DNA of 64,000 bases, taken from NCBI GenBank assembly GCA_039519185.1, contig CM076846.1, forward strand, positions 125,616,182 through 125,680,181, read 5' to 3'. Source of the DNA: Astragalus membranaceus. Taxonomy: Eukaryota > Streptophyta > Magnoliopsida > Fabales > Fabaceae. A program made the position numbers and the translations under genes. Below are positions 1 through 11,234 of this stretch, in pieces (position 1 is the stretch's first letter; every line of letters begins with the position of its first letter). The notes beneath the pieces are model-generated. The model had not been told where the DNA came from, did not search any database, and saw nothing but the letters and a program-made list of their open reading frames with translations.

Positions 1-86
1 AAGTTCAGTATCCTGAAAATGGTTTTCTTGGAGCAAATCCTGATGAGCCAATTGTGGTTAACTTGGATGATGTCATACATCTTTAA
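1..86 (+). pseudogene. C-terminal remnant of a possible B3/pseudobarrel-like protein, copy 1
   Basis: The frame starting at base 3 is open and ends in NPDEPIVVNLDDVIHL before the TAA at 84-86. It runs off the left edge of the window, so only the last 27 codons are visible. A second, diverged copy of the same ending (NPHNPIVINFDD) lies about 500 bp downstream, so this looks like a tandemly duplicated last exon. I link it to B3-type DNA-binding proteins only through that second copy, which has a B3-like segment before the shared ending. Function is not established. Confidence 0.35.
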
Positions 87-330
87 GAAGTTGTGGCTTT
101 TCTTTCTGATTTATATTTGTCTTATGTATTAAGTTGTTTCCGATGTCTTGTGATGGATATTGATATCATGCGTAGGATTTTCTATCCAATTTTCCTAATA
201 TCTATAACTCTAAACTCTTTATTTTCACCTATTTTACCTTACTTTATTTGACTTCCTACTTATGCTTAAATTCTTATTAACGAATAATGACTTAATGTAT
301 TTACATCTGTCCATATTACCATCGTGCATT

Positions 331-582
331 TCCTCCAAAATTTACTCTAGAAAAAGTCCCTGGAACTCATTTGGGCTTCGTACTTTGGGATGTTGATGGC
401 ACTCCTTACATAGATACTGCACCGATAAGATCATTGAGCTTTATGGAATAGATGGCCATAGTCCTAGAATGATTCAGTTGTCCTATTCTTCACGTGGCCG
501 CTTCATGATTCATGTGCCAAGTGATCGCCTTCGTCCTAGGGCAAACCCACATAACCCAATTGTGATTAATTTCGATGATTGA
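331..582 (+). pseudogene. B3-like (DNA-binding pseudobarrel) gene remnant, copy 2
   Basis: Translation gives FPPKFTLEKVPGTHLGFVLW then DVDGTPYIDTA, which has the look of a B3 domain strand pattern (LPP-F followed by a strand ending in a D-x-D-G turn). The frame shifts by one near 421. In the new frame it reads through YSSRGRFMIHV to NPHNPIVINFDD and the TGA at 580-582. The ending parallels the one at 3-86. A related but better preserved two-domain gene lies at 59855-60680. I infer a decayed member of a B3-like family; no start codon or promoter is visible. Confidence 0.4.
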
Positions 583-1009
583 GTCATCTCTTATTTTTGC
601 TTTGTTAAATTGTTTCTGGGGTATTATGGATATCATGTTTAAGTCGTCGTAATGTATGTTTAAGACTTCTTATTGTACTATTTTAATATTAATTGGCGGT
701 AAAGCCGTGAATACGCATGGTAGCGTTGTGTTCTTTGTATGGATGAACTCAAATAGTTCAATTAGTCTTCACATGCAAAGATAAATTATTAGATTTCATG
801 TTGATTTAGTAATTCACTTCTATAAGAAAATACATATATTTGGCGCAATTAGGATAAATCTTCCAACCTACTTTGAAATAAAATTTTATAACTTAAGAAT
901 ATCTGCCGAATTGACCTATTTCTAAGTTAAGACATACTTTTGGCCTTGGAGTCTTATCTACTAGTCATTCAAATTTTGCGGCTAGACACGTGTTTTACGA
1001 AAAGCTACA
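583..1009. other. AT-rich spacer, nothing recognised
   Basis: No open frame of note, no clear terminal repeats and no RNA gene seen. Confidence 0.5.
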
Positions 1010-1216
1010 AAAAGAAATGTTGTTCCTAAATTGTCCCTATTTATTCTTGTATTGATAAAAGCAAAAATAGTGTAATAAAAAGTTTTTTGCAATGGTAAAA
1101 GTAGTGTAATAAATAGGGGTAAAGTTGAGATATTAAGTGAAAAAAGCTAGGACTTGTTTATATTTAGTAACAAGAAAAAGTGAGTATTTTTGCTTATAAA
1201 TGAAAACGGAGGGAGT
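1010..1216. mobile_element. Truncated Stowaway-like MITE remnant
   Basis: The right end reads AAACGGAGGGAGTA, the inverted form of the TACTCCCTCCGTTT terminus usual for plant Stowaway (Tc1/mariner) MITEs. It is preceded by AAAAAGTGAGTATTTTTGC, also usual just inside that terminus. I could not find the matching left terminal repeat, so the element is truncated or too diverged; the left limit given is approximate. Confidence 0.4.
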
Positions 1217-1701
1217 AAGCAATAAAGTTATAAAGACAATTTCAATCAAGTCATTACAGTTTTCTTGTCAGGACTCAATATTGTGAATATGTGTATAACA
1301 AACTAACAAAATGATTCCTTAGATTCCAAGCCACTATTCCCATACACCCCAATTTCCTAGTTAGTCGAAATTGTAGTTTAGTTATCAACTCTTTAATTGG
1401 AGATCAAATTAGTAAATAAAATATATGTCATGGTAAATTTAAGATATAAATAATTTATAATTTATAATTTATTAGTTGTTATATTGTGTTCTGATTTTAA
1501 ATTTCAACTCAAGTGTTAGTGATTCTTAACGTGTTATGGGAAAATAGACATTTTGCCTTCACAGTGTGGGACTATTACAAGCCAAAATATGAGAGATTGA
1601 TGATAAACTTAAAAGTTCTTAGATTGAAAGGCAAAGTCACAGAGTAATTCTTAACGAAAAGTTTTAGCATTGAACCTTGAGAATATTAAAAGCATAATCC
1701 T
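1217..1701. other. AT-rich spacer, nothing recognised
   Basis: Short runs of A/T and no supportable gene. Its last bases lead directly into the target duplication of the LINE insertion. Confidence 0.5.
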
Positions 1702-1718
1702 AAACTAATAGACTACGA

Positions 1719-2285
1719 TACCCGTCCTTCTAGATTGGTTCGTCGGTTTCCTCCTACTAGCAATTTTATTAAACTTAACGTTGACGAAAGTTCTATTGGT
1801 AACCCAGGTCGTAGTGGCTATGGTGGTTTATTTAGGGATCATATAGGTAGTTGGCTTCTTGGTTTCTCAGGGGACTGTGGTATTGCTAGTAACTTGAATG
1901 CAGAGCTCCATGCTATTGCTAAGGGATTGGACTTAGCTTGGTCCAACGGTTATAGGTCTATCATTTGTGAATCAGACTCAAAAACCGCCTTGTCTTTGAT
2001 TGCTCATGAGATCGAAGCTACTCACCCATATGCTTCCATTATTTCCTACATCAAATCCCTTTCTCTCAAGGCTTGGGATCTGAACTTTGTTCACACGCTT
2101 CGTGAGGGCAACTCGTGTGCTGATTGGTTCGCAAAGTTTGGCGCTAATATGAGTTATGGAGAACATGTGTGGCCTCTTTGTCCTGCTGCTGTCTCGCCTC
2201 TCCTTATCGCAGATGCTATGGGAATCGAGCATGTTAGGCTCTAGTTTTGTTTTTGTTTTGTTTTTGCTTTCCTTTTGATAAAAAA
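1719..2285 (+). mobile_element. 5'-truncated LINE (L1-type) insertion with 17-bp target duplication
   Basis: The 17-mer AAACTAATAGACTACGA occurs at 1702-1718 and again at 2286-2302, flanking the insert exactly. The insert ends in a T/G-rich stretch, GATA and a short A-run, and encodes a reverse-transcriptase-associated RNase H. Variable-length target duplication, 3' A-tail and severe 5' truncation are the hallmarks of target-primed LINE retrotransposition. Only the last 0.57 kb of the element was copied. Confidence 0.85.
1735..2244 (+). pseudogene. LINE reverse transcriptase RNase H domain (RVT_3-like) fragment
   Basis: A 169-codon open frame without a credible start (it opens on TTG) that is the C-terminal RNase H domain of a plant LINE polyprotein. 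Visible motifs are the first acidic strand with the glycine-rich turn (KLNVDESSIGNPGRSGYGG), the helix glutamate in NLNAELHAIAKGLDLAW, the second aspartate in CESDSKTALSLI, and a C-terminal REGNSCADWFAKFGA in which the last catalytic Asp sits. The first motif usually reads NxDG; here it is VDES. The frame is intact but is the tail of a truncated element, so it is not a functional gene. It is not a host RNase H because it is framed by the LINE target duplications. Confidence 0.85.
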
Positions 2286-2296
2286 AAACTAATAGA

Positions 2297-2690
2297 CTAC
2301 GAGTAGCGGCAAACTAAAACCACAAAAGTTTTCATGAGTTGATACATATGAAATCTCTCCTTCAATACTGTCATACTGTTTCTTGGTGCAACCTTCAATT
2401 TGGTGTGTTCATCCACCATAGCCTGCTCCTCCTTCGTTAACCGACCAAAAAATGAGGTGCCGGTTAACGTTTTAAGCAGCTCACAATTGTGGAGTCCACA
2501 CCTAATCATCACTCTCCGACCCCCAGCATCAGCCGATGTGTAGCTCTCATCTTAAAAAGACAATTGTGCTTCTTTGAGAACTCCACTTTACAACACACAG
2601 TGTCTACTTCAGTGTATTTCCCACTCTTTTCGCAACCAAAAATAATTTTATCTCTCCTCCCCCTCTTACCGATTGCTGTATCCGATCTAA
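2297..2690 (-). pseudogene. FAR1-like / Mutator transposase N-terminal fragment
   Basis: On the minus strand from about 2680 the frame reads IIFGCEKSGKYTEV...SKKHNCLFKMRA, then after a break (stop near 2517) CGLHNCELLKTLTG...FGRLTKEEQAMVDEHTKL. This is the FAR1-type zinc-binding region (two Cys, His-x-His-like ending) followed by the HNHELA...GRLT-EE segment shared by MULE transposases and FAR1-related proteins. Here HNHEL has become HNCEL. No downstream transposase core is present. Whether the source was a MULE or a FAR1-related host gene cannot be told from this fragment. Confidence 0.6.
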
Positions 2691-3178
2691 GAATGATTAG
2701 ACCACTCAGTTGGCTATCCCCACCTCTCTAGTCCAACGTACAACAATGTCACGTGTACGAAATATCTACAAAATAAACAATTTTAGTTATATTGACAAAT
2801 AGTACAATAAAAACTCCTAAAATAATTAAAGAAATATACCTCTGTTGTCGTGAATGCTTCAGATGTATCTACTGAGAACGGAACCAAAAGCTTATCTGTA
2901 TCCATATATGTTTCATTAAAAAAATAAAATTAATTATAATTTTTAAGACTTTAGAAAATATTTACGGATTTATTAGTTAAATAGATAAATCTGTAGTTTA
3001 AAAATATATTACAAATTTATCAATAAATAGATAAATCCATAATGTATTTTTTAATTACACATTTATCTTTGTCAAAAAAAATTACACATTTATCTAGTTG
3101 GTTGATAAATCTATAATTAAATAATGCATTACGAATTTATCTATTGAATTGATAAATCTATAGTTCTCACTTGATACG

Positions 3179-3179
<1 letters not shown>
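2691..3179. other. AT-rich region with degenerate ~80-bp repeats
   Basis: Variants of ATTTATC...GATAAATCTATA(G) recur at about 2970, 3030, 3080 and 3140, as a decayed local repeat. No gene seen. Confidence 0.4.
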
Positions 3180-3230
<51 letters not shown>

Positions 3231-3231
3231 C

Positions 3232-3288
<57 letters not shown>
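3180..3288. repeat. Compound microsatellite (AT)n-(AAT)n
   Basis: About 24 AT units (3180-3229) join directly to about 19 AAT units (3230-3288). Confidence 0.95.
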
Positions 3289-3661
3289 GTGCAGGTAGTG
3301 GACATGTCCACGGGCACTTGGTTCCTAGAGGGTAAGGTGACAGACACTAAAACACCGGCCCATTGTTACGTGTGAGTACTAAAATATATTGGTGGTTTAG
3401 ATGACAAAAAACAAATCGAAGAAAAATTATTTTTGTTCTACTCTTTTTTATTGAGAATCCGACTCCAATTACGGAAATGAAAGAAGAATGCTAAAAAAAG
3501 AGAAAAATAAAGGAGAAATTATTGTAAATGGCCAAAGGACGACAATAGTTCTTATTAATGGTGACAATCGTATGATTCATTAGTGTGTGGTCGAACAACG
3601 TACCATAACCAATATAATTGGATTTCATATAAAATCGAGGAATGGTTAACATATGTTGGGG
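3289..3661. other. Spacer, nothing recognised
   Basis: Mixed sequence ending in the target site that received the SINE at 3679. No gene or terminal repeat seen. Confidence 0.5.
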
Positions 3662-3678
3662 AAAATCAATCATGCCAA
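3662..3678. repeat. Left target-site duplication of the SINE
   Basis: AAAATCAATCATGCCAA, identical to 45767-45783, 42 kb away. Confidence 0.85.
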
Positions 3679-3761
3679 TAACCTAGAGTGTGGGGTTCAG
3701 CGGTTGGGATGAATCTCCATTAACCAAGGGTCGGGGGTTTGATCCCCGCCTTGGATTCGGG
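3679..3761 (+). mobile_element. tRNA-derived SINE, 5' half (head)
   Basis: The sequence starts right after the 17-bp duplication and has a Pol III-type layout: an A-box-like TGGGGTTCAGCGGTTGGG near 3691-3707 and a B-box-like GGTTTGATCC near 3737-3746. It stops abruptly at 3761, where the Tat-A LTR begins with TGTTAGC. The tail half of the same SINE resumes at 45660 and ends in an A-run and the second 17-bp duplication. Family name not assigned. Confidence 0.75.
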
Positions 3762-4429
3762 TGTTAGCTTGCATTTTCGACAGGCCCAATTAAATGCAGT
3801 CAACGATGTTTGAAAAATATTTTCGACTATGCCCAAGACTTAATGAAACTGAGAGTTCAAAGGCAAAGTTTCGACGAGAAAGAAGTTAAGAAGATTGGTC
3901 GCAGGTTAAAGCCAAGGAGTTTGGTCGAAGACCAGAGCAATGATGTTGTCGAAGGCGTAGACAGTTACATGGTCGAATTGTATATAGCAGTTATAGTTTT
4001 TGAATTTCTTAACAATTTTAGGCAGTTTATGTTTTCCTCCCTGTATATATAGTAGTTTTCCATAAGGAAAACGGGTCACAAACTCATTACACAGATTCTC
4101 ACGCTCTACTTCCAAGTTAAAGCGAAAAACGAGTCCAGAGAAGCAATGTATGATTGTGTACCACTTTTCTCTTTTTAATGCAATTTTATTTGTTTATTTC
4201 CAATTCCTGCACTTTTTGCCTTCTTTGTTTTACGCAATTCCCTTCTTTTCTGGAATAATTCATTAGTTTCGCAAGAAACAGTGAATTTCTTTCTTTTCTT
4301 TAACTTAACCCGTAAGAAACCCGTGTTTTCTAAACAACTTTTATCCAAACTGTCGTGGAATTTACTAGTTGATCCCGCAAGTAAACCAAACTGGAAACTA
4401 GCGGTGTTTACCAAAATCCACGGTAAACA
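3762..4429 (+). repeat. Tat-A 5' LTR (668 bp)
   Basis: Aligns end to end with 44936-45654 except for a 51-bp deletion after about 3810 and roughly 15 substitutions counted by eye. A TATATATA box lies at 4044-4051. The last 15 bases (AATCCACGGTAAACA) are repeated in tandem at 4430-4444. Confidence 0.85.
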
Positions 4430-4444
4430 AATCCACGGTAAACA
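4415..4444. repeat. 15-bp tandem duplication at the 5' LTR end
   Basis: AATCCACGGTAAACA is present twice in a row. The 3' LTR has one copy. The second copy abuts the truncated end of LARD-2. Confidence 0.8.
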
Positions 4445-4589
4445 AACAGAGTTGCCTAGGGGAGAACCTTCCTCGTCCTATCGTGATGACTATTTCGAAT
4501 GTACATTCGACTTAGTCTCCTATTTATTGAAAATGATTTTGTATTTTGAGACTTGACTCGATGTCTGATGCAATGATGATGAATGCTTG

Positions 4590-4700
4590 GTCTGCTAGAA
4601 AGAAAGCGGTAAATGAACACTTGGCGTGCTGATGAGAAAGCAGTAAATGAACACTTGGCGTGCTGATGAGAAACAGTAAATGAGGATGAACACTTAGCGT
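4590..4700. repeat. Minisatellite with CACTTGGCGTGC core (LARD-2 copy)
   Basis: Three units of about 35 bp carrying GTAAATGAACACTTGGCGTG. The same core is repeated six times at the corresponding place in LARD-1 (27901-28089). Confidence 0.8.
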
Positions 4701-7686
4701 GCTTTTAATGAACCACTTGGGACCCGAGGGCATTTGAACTCCGAACTGAAGGAGTTACTGGGAATGAGATCTTGAGACTGACAAGTCCAGGATGACTGAC
4801 TTGAGAATTAGATTGAAGATTGACACTTGAAGTGCTGATTCTTAGAACTAGGCATGAGGATTAACATCTTGTGTTCATCCGCATTTTGCTTAGCAACGCA
4901 ATGAATGACACATGTAATGCAGACGCATGCCATGATTGATGTCTTGAATATTATGGAATGCTTTTGTTCTTTTGTATCTGCTTCTTCTTTGTAGTTTATG
5001 AAACGCAAATATCAACATAATGTTTTGATGTTTGAATGCAAGTGTATGCGGTGATTGATGCTTTGATGAATGGAATGCTCCTGTTCTAACTTCTGTTTGT
5101 TTCTTTTTGCTTCTTCTATGAAATGCTAACGTTAGTATGATGCAAATGCACTGCTTTAATGTTTGATGATTGAATGACAAAGGAATGCTTGTGAAATGAT
5201 GAATGATATGGAATTCTGGATGACAAGGAATGTTTTTGTTCTTTTTGTTGTTTGTTTGGAGTTTGCAAGTGAGAGTCAACACTGGATGTGTTAATGAAAA
5301 AACAATGAATGGGAAAACATGAAATGAGGATCGCTTGGGATCAAGGGAGTAGCTTTGAATTATGGACGCAAAGGTCTGGTTTAGGGGTCAACATATGTCT
5401 GTATTGATCTAATGGTCTGAAGAATTTTGATGATGCAATGGTGCATGCAATGATTAGTATCTTGTGGAATGGTGAATGACATGGAATGCTTTTGTGTTGT
5501 TTTTGTGGTTTCTTTTCTTTGTTTTCTTTTGCTTTCTTTGCTTTTTCTATGAAATATCTGATGCAAAATGTAATGCTCTAGTGATGAACGACATGCAATG
5601 ATTTTGTTCTTTTCCTTTTTATGAAGTGCGAACATTAATATGATGCCAATGCAATGAAAAGATTTCTGCTTTTCTTCTTTACTATTTTCTTCTATGAAAT
5701 GCAAGTATTAATATGGTGCAACTGACGTGGAACGTTTTTCTTTTTGCTATGTGATGAATTGCACAAAATGTGAAGATGAAAATGTAATGCTTCGATGCAT
5801 ATGCCATAATGAATAGATTGAAATGCCTAGGTGCATGAGGTAAACATTTTGTGATGATGAGATGCGAGACTTTGAATGCAAGGAATTGAGATGACTATTG
5901 CCCATTCTGTTGAAAAATTGAATTTGATTCAAACTCCGGTGTTCTCAAGGTTTTTATTTACAAACAACCTCACTTGTTTTCTCTTTCTTTCCATGATGAC
6001 TGAATTTTAGATATCACGTAAACAACTTGTGCTCTCTCTTTTGAAGCATTGTCTAGTAAGCATGCATAGGAGTGCAAATGTGAATGAATGAGTCAGTTAA
6101 CTTAGAATTGGTTTAGGACATGGACATTTATGGCAAGTGAAGGAATGACCGACATGGCTATTGCCGAAGCTTATGAGGGATCAAGAGATGCAAGATTGCC
6201 CCAATTCAGGTCTTTGATGAGCGAATAGTTTGCCCCTGTCTAGTGGTGACAACAACTAGGGGCGTAGAAGATGATGAATTGGGAATGCTTCGGCTTTTGA
6301 AAGGGAAGGTGGATCAAAAGAGATTTTGTCTCAACCCATAAAGTTTGATGTTGCCCCAGTCAGAATGACAAGGCCTTGTTTAGGATAGTGAGTTGAGAGA
6401 TTGCCCCGGTGAGGTTTTATAGGAATGAATGAGGTGAAGGAATGGGAACGCGCTTGCCCCACTTTCGAATGACATTTCAAATGGTTTCTCTGAGTGAGGT
6501 TGTGAAAGGCGACAGAGTTATGGTGATGGTTATGAACTGAGGGTAATATATGAATGGGGTGGGCAATGAACAAACCTCCCCAAAGTTGAGTGGAGTGAGA
6601 GGTGAAGGGAATGCCCCCTAGTACACACTTTTGGTTCTCTTTAAGAACAACTCAAATGCAATGAAAGTTTTGACTTTTTAGTATGAGGAGAGGCTCCACT
6701 TGGTGACCACTAGACCTTGTTTTAATGCAACACGAATGCATCTTGGAGTGCAAGTCCTTCTCCTTTTTTACCAACTTTCTTCTTTTGATTGTTTGTTTTT
6801 TTTCTTTTTGAGCAGCTTTCTTTTTCCTGCTTGTTTGTTTTTTTCTTTTGAGCAAACACGTCGTAAATAGATGAACTTATTTGTCCTAAGATTAAAACTT
6901 GAGAGAACGAAAGCAATTAGTCACTGATCGGAATGGACTTTTTAGGGTTGTGATGTGGAGAAAGGGATGATTGAGCTTAATGAAGTGTTTGGGGTTGATG
7001 GGGAGGATGGGTTTTATTCGGTGTTGGCCGATGGTCAATGATTTGTGAAAGAAATGGTTATTAAGTTTGATGAGGTGTTTGAAGGTTTTATGAAAGAAGA
7101 GATGGCTAAACCCAATGAATTGAGGGCTTTTTTGAAAGGAGGAATGATTGAACCCAATGAATTGAGGGCTTTTTTTGAAAGGAGAAATGATTGAACCCTT
7201 TGAATTGAGTGCCTTTTTGGAAGGGGAAGTGATTGAACCCATTGAATCTGAGGGCCTTTTTGAAGGGGAGCTCTTATGCTTCATGACAAAATGTATTGAC
7301 TCTTAATTTATACTCCCTTTGTCTTCCTTTCTTTGTTTTGGGATTCTCCTTTTTGAAACTTTATTATTCCCCCCCTTTTGTGGATTTCCTTTCCTTTTGA
7401 CTTGGGTGAGCATGATATACCATCTTTGATGTGGAATTAACCCTCATCTAGAGTGATGGGGATATCTTGGGCCCTTCTTGGCTTAAGATGGGTAACAAAG
7501 GGTATTTTTGTGATTTTGAATCTTTGACTTAAGAAGGGTAGGAAATGGACTTTCTGGGATTTTAGGTTTTTTGAGGGTGTGGAGAGATGGCCAAACTTCA
7601 TTTCAGATCCCGATTGCTTATTTCTGTAAGACTTAACTTTAGGACAATAATTTATCTATCTTCATGTGTTTGCTCTTTTGCCCTAA

Positions 7687-7779
7687 TTTTTTCCTGGACC
7701 GCTCTTTGCGAGTTTTCAATCCACCGGGCGCTCTTTTTTGCCTAGGCCGCCCTTTGCGGGTTTTCAACCTAGCGAGCTT
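7687..7779 (-). repeat. Ogre 3'-region paired GC-rich module (LARD-2 copy)
   Basis: Minus strand carries two similar ~45-bp units (AGCTCGCTAGGTTGAAAACC ... GGATTGAAAACTCGCAAAGA). Same module at 31060-31156 and, in + orientation behind a real integrase, at 50168-50268. Confidence 0.75.
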
Positions 7780-10430
7780 ATTTTATCTTTTTATTTATTA
7801 TATATTTTTTAGAAAGATTTGCACTAAAGGAATATGATACCGACAAGGAAAATTAGTGATCACAGAATTGCCCCAGCATGGAGGACTTAGAGTGTTAGTG
7901 AGAATGAACCAAAAAGTCAAGTGTGCACTGATGGGAGAGAATGTGCGCTTTATGGGTGGACGGAGCGGGATTAGATTTGGATGGGGAATGATGATAAATG
8001 AAGGAAATTGACTGACTCAAACAAGAGAAACTGCACGTGGCATGCATGCTTACTAGAAGAACGCTTCACAGAGAGTTAACATTGGTTAAAACATGATATG
8101 AAAACCCCTTTTTTTTTTATGAACTGTTTCAGTCTTTAATCATGGAATGGATGAGATGTAATGTCTTTTTTTTAAGGAAATACAAATGAGCTATTGATGT
8201 GAAAAACTGAGTGCCTTGGAACACCTTGAGTTTGCAAATGAGTGAGGGTAAACTTTTCCAAAAAGGAAAGATTACTTTGCAAGAACATCTCGTCTCTCAT
8301 CACAACATTTTTGTTGCATGCATGGATGAAAACATTATGATGTTTACATGATAAAAAATGAAATGCATGAAAGCATATTCACTTGAAAAGTGTGATTATT
8401 CTAAAAGTTTTTTTTTTGTTTTTGATGTTTTCTTTTTAGGCAAGACAAAATATGAAATGCCAATGCGTCCTTGGATGATGAATGATGCAAGAATGATGCC
8501 TCTTCTCAAAATGATTTTTATAGAGGCAAGACAATGTATGAAATGTCAATGCCCCCCCTTTTTTTGAATGATGAAAGATGCAGGAATGATGCTTTTTTTT
8601 ATAAATGATGATTTTTTTTTTTAGACAAGGCCAAGTATGAAATGCCAACGCCCCTTCCTTTTTTGAAAGATGCATGAATGCTATATTTTGAATAAATTTG
8701 ATGAGGAGACATTTTTGTGCAATGAAATGCATGATACTCACAATGATTTTTTTTTTAAAAATGCGTGGAAAGACATGATCTTTATTGAATGGAAATGCAT
8801 GCAAAATGAGAGGTTAATGTATTATCTTTTCATGATGTGTGCAAAGGAACACAATAATGCATGAGACGCGCTCCTAATAAGACACGATTTTTTGGATCTT
8901 TCGAGAAAAATAGGGGAAAAAACCTTAGTGAATGGAAACGCACACGTGCGGAGAATGCACTCCTGACAAACCTAAATGAGATAGAGAAGAATGCGTGTAT
9001 GAATTTTATCAAGTTTTTGTTTTTTGCCATGCAAATGATGTCTTTATATGAAAATGACGGCGATAATGCGACTTGACATGCATATGAAAAATAAGATGAA
9101 AACATTTTTTCGAGTTTGGTGACTGAAATTTTGGGAACATCACTTCATGTAGCCCGGTAAAAGAAATGACTATGATGATTTTTTTGAAAGTTTTGCTTTT
9201 TGCCTTTTTTGAAAATTTTGTTTTATGTAATGCAAGGATGTATGCAAATGATGATGTGAGGCAACCAATTGTCGTTACTCTGAGTAACTTGCATGAAACA
9301 TTGAGTGGATCCTGACTCAATACTTCACGCAATATACTGAAATGCTTCGACATTTGGTTAACTCAAACTTATTCTCTTATTTGAAAACAAACCCCACTTG
9401 ATAGGGTCAAAGTGCCCCGATACCGTAGAGTAACATCTCAAATTTGTAGTGCACAAACAAATTTGAGATATTACCCTTCGTCATTCGAAGGTGCACTTTT
9501 ACTCATTGAGCTTTTACATGAAGAGCTTTTCTATTTTTTCTTTGTTTAGAGAAAATGCATGCATTGGAAACTTTTCATTTTTTTTTTTTAGTTTTGGAAC
9601 ATGATTTTGAAAATTATTTGGAGATGCAAATGATTTATTGGAAAAAAAAGGTTTTAAAAAAATGCGCTTGACGGGGTATGACCCGCTCCTACGTATCCCC
9701 ATTGTAATGAGGAATCAAAGCTTGCGTAGTTCTACTGGGTCTTTTTTTTTTTTGAAATAATGCTTATGCATGAATATCATGTTTTGGATGAACTTGGCGA
9801 GGAGCTTTTTCCTCTTTTTTTGATTATAAACGAAATGCTTAAGCTATGAAGATGATAATTGGTTTTTCATTTTTATGCAATGAAATGAAATGCAAGATGA
9901 ATTATTTTTTCCAAAATTGGAACTTTATTTAATGCAAATGACGCAATGATGTAATGATGCAATGATGCAGGATGCAAGATACGTCCTTTTCTTGAGGTTT
10001 CTGCATAAGGAGGGTATTCACAGGCGGAATTTAGAAAACTTTCACACTATATGCCACCTCATATAGGTGTTTAAGGGAAAATCATATTCCTTTTTTTTAT
10101 TTTTGAAAATCTTTGAGGGGAAAAATTAACTGGACGAAATGCAACAATGCAACACACAATTTGGGAGGCCCTTGTGACCTAAAAGGGGGTAGCACCTATG
10201 ATCTAAGGCACTTTAGGGATAATCTTCTCATGTAGCTCTATTCACACCCTCACAAAGGCCATCAGAGCCACAGTCCCTCTCATGAAAATCCCCGTAAATA
10301 CAGCAAGCTGCTAGATACGAAACATCATAAAAGAGCACAACTCTGATTGAAACTTTCGCGAGTAGCCAAACGGACAAAGGTCTTGATGGGCTCCCACTAT
10401 TCGAATCCACTCATCCTATGGTATCCTAAT

Positions 10431-11234
10431 CAAGGTAATCAAAACCGGACCGGACATTGAACCGGAAGAGGTGGCGGTTCAGGGGTTCTTGGGTTCAACC
10501 GGTTGAACCGGGGGTTCAACCGGAATTAATTAAATATATTATTTAATATTTTTATTACAATATATAAAGGATAAAAAACCATAATACCCAAAATTTCACA
10601 CCACAAACAATTAAATTATGCTTAACTTAAGCTCAACAATATAATATCCAAGTCATTAGTTAAAGTTACACATAAAATTGGTAGGTATAAAAAAACTCAA
10701 AGTTTGACATGTTTAAAATATATATATTTTAATGCATTATTTAGAAAGAATCTAATGTCGCTTTATTTAGAAAAGATCACATCATGTAAGAAAATTGCAA
10801 ACAATGAAGCTAATGTTGTTGAAAGGTGAATATCTAGTCCCACATCGGATGGCAAATAAGAAGAATGAGCCGTGTTTCTCTATAAATAGAGCTAGAGTGT
10901 GCACAGCAAAATATAAGTGAGATTCTTGGCTTTCATAATATATAAAATATATAAATAGAGCCCTGACACTCATTTTGTTTTACAAAAAATAGTTTAAATT
11001 TTTTTATTTCAGTTAAAAAAAATAAAAAAAAAATAAAAAAAGTCATTTCTCAGAACCGGTTTCTGGCCGGTTCTTGACCGGTTCTGGCCGGTTTTGCCGG
11101 TTCTTGACCGGTTTTCCGGTTTTTCAACCGGTTCTTTGGCCATCCGGTTCTGGGGTCTAACTGGACCGGACAGGGGTCCGGTTCCCGGTTCAACCGGTCG
11201 AACCGGCCGGTCCGGTCCGGTTTTGATTACCTTG
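10431..11234. mobile_element. hAT-type MITE, 804 bp
   Basis: Perfect 25-bp terminal inverted repeats start CAAGGTAATCAAAACCGGAC and the 8-bp duplication ATCCTAAT lies at 10423-10430 and 11235-11242; 8 bp is the size made by hAT transposases. Both subterminal regions (10440-10520 and 11055-11220) are packed with direct and inverted ACCGGTT/GAACCGG motifs, as expected of transposase-binding arrays. No transposase is encoded. The paralogous position in LARD-1 (about 33870) lacks the insert, which supports the boundaries. Confidence 0.9.
10836..10888 (+). promoter_or_regulatory. snRNA-type USE plus TATA inside the hAT MITE
   Basis: AGTCCCACATCG (10836-10847) matches the plant snRNA upstream sequence element RTCCCACATCG, and TATAAATA (10881-10888) follows after 33 bp, the spacing of Pol II snRNA promoters. 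No U-snRNA-like sequence follows, so it is a promoter-like module without a recognisable RNA. Confidence 0.45.

Noticed and set aside
1735..2244. Host RNase H gene
   Set aside because: No ATG start, and it is framed by LINE target duplications with an A-tail.
3141..3347. Poly-Leu/Tyr-Ile frame
   Set aside because: Translation of the AT/AAT microsatellite.
4524..9702. Many 60-130-codon minus-strand frames rich in His, Lys, Phe
   Set aside because: Arise from ATGATGAATGCAA-type low-complexity DNA in LARD-2, with no domain or consistent codon pattern.
10836..10980. Genuine U-snRNA gene
   Set aside because: USE and TATA spacing fits, but the downstream sequence has no resemblance to U1, U2, U4, U5 or U3.
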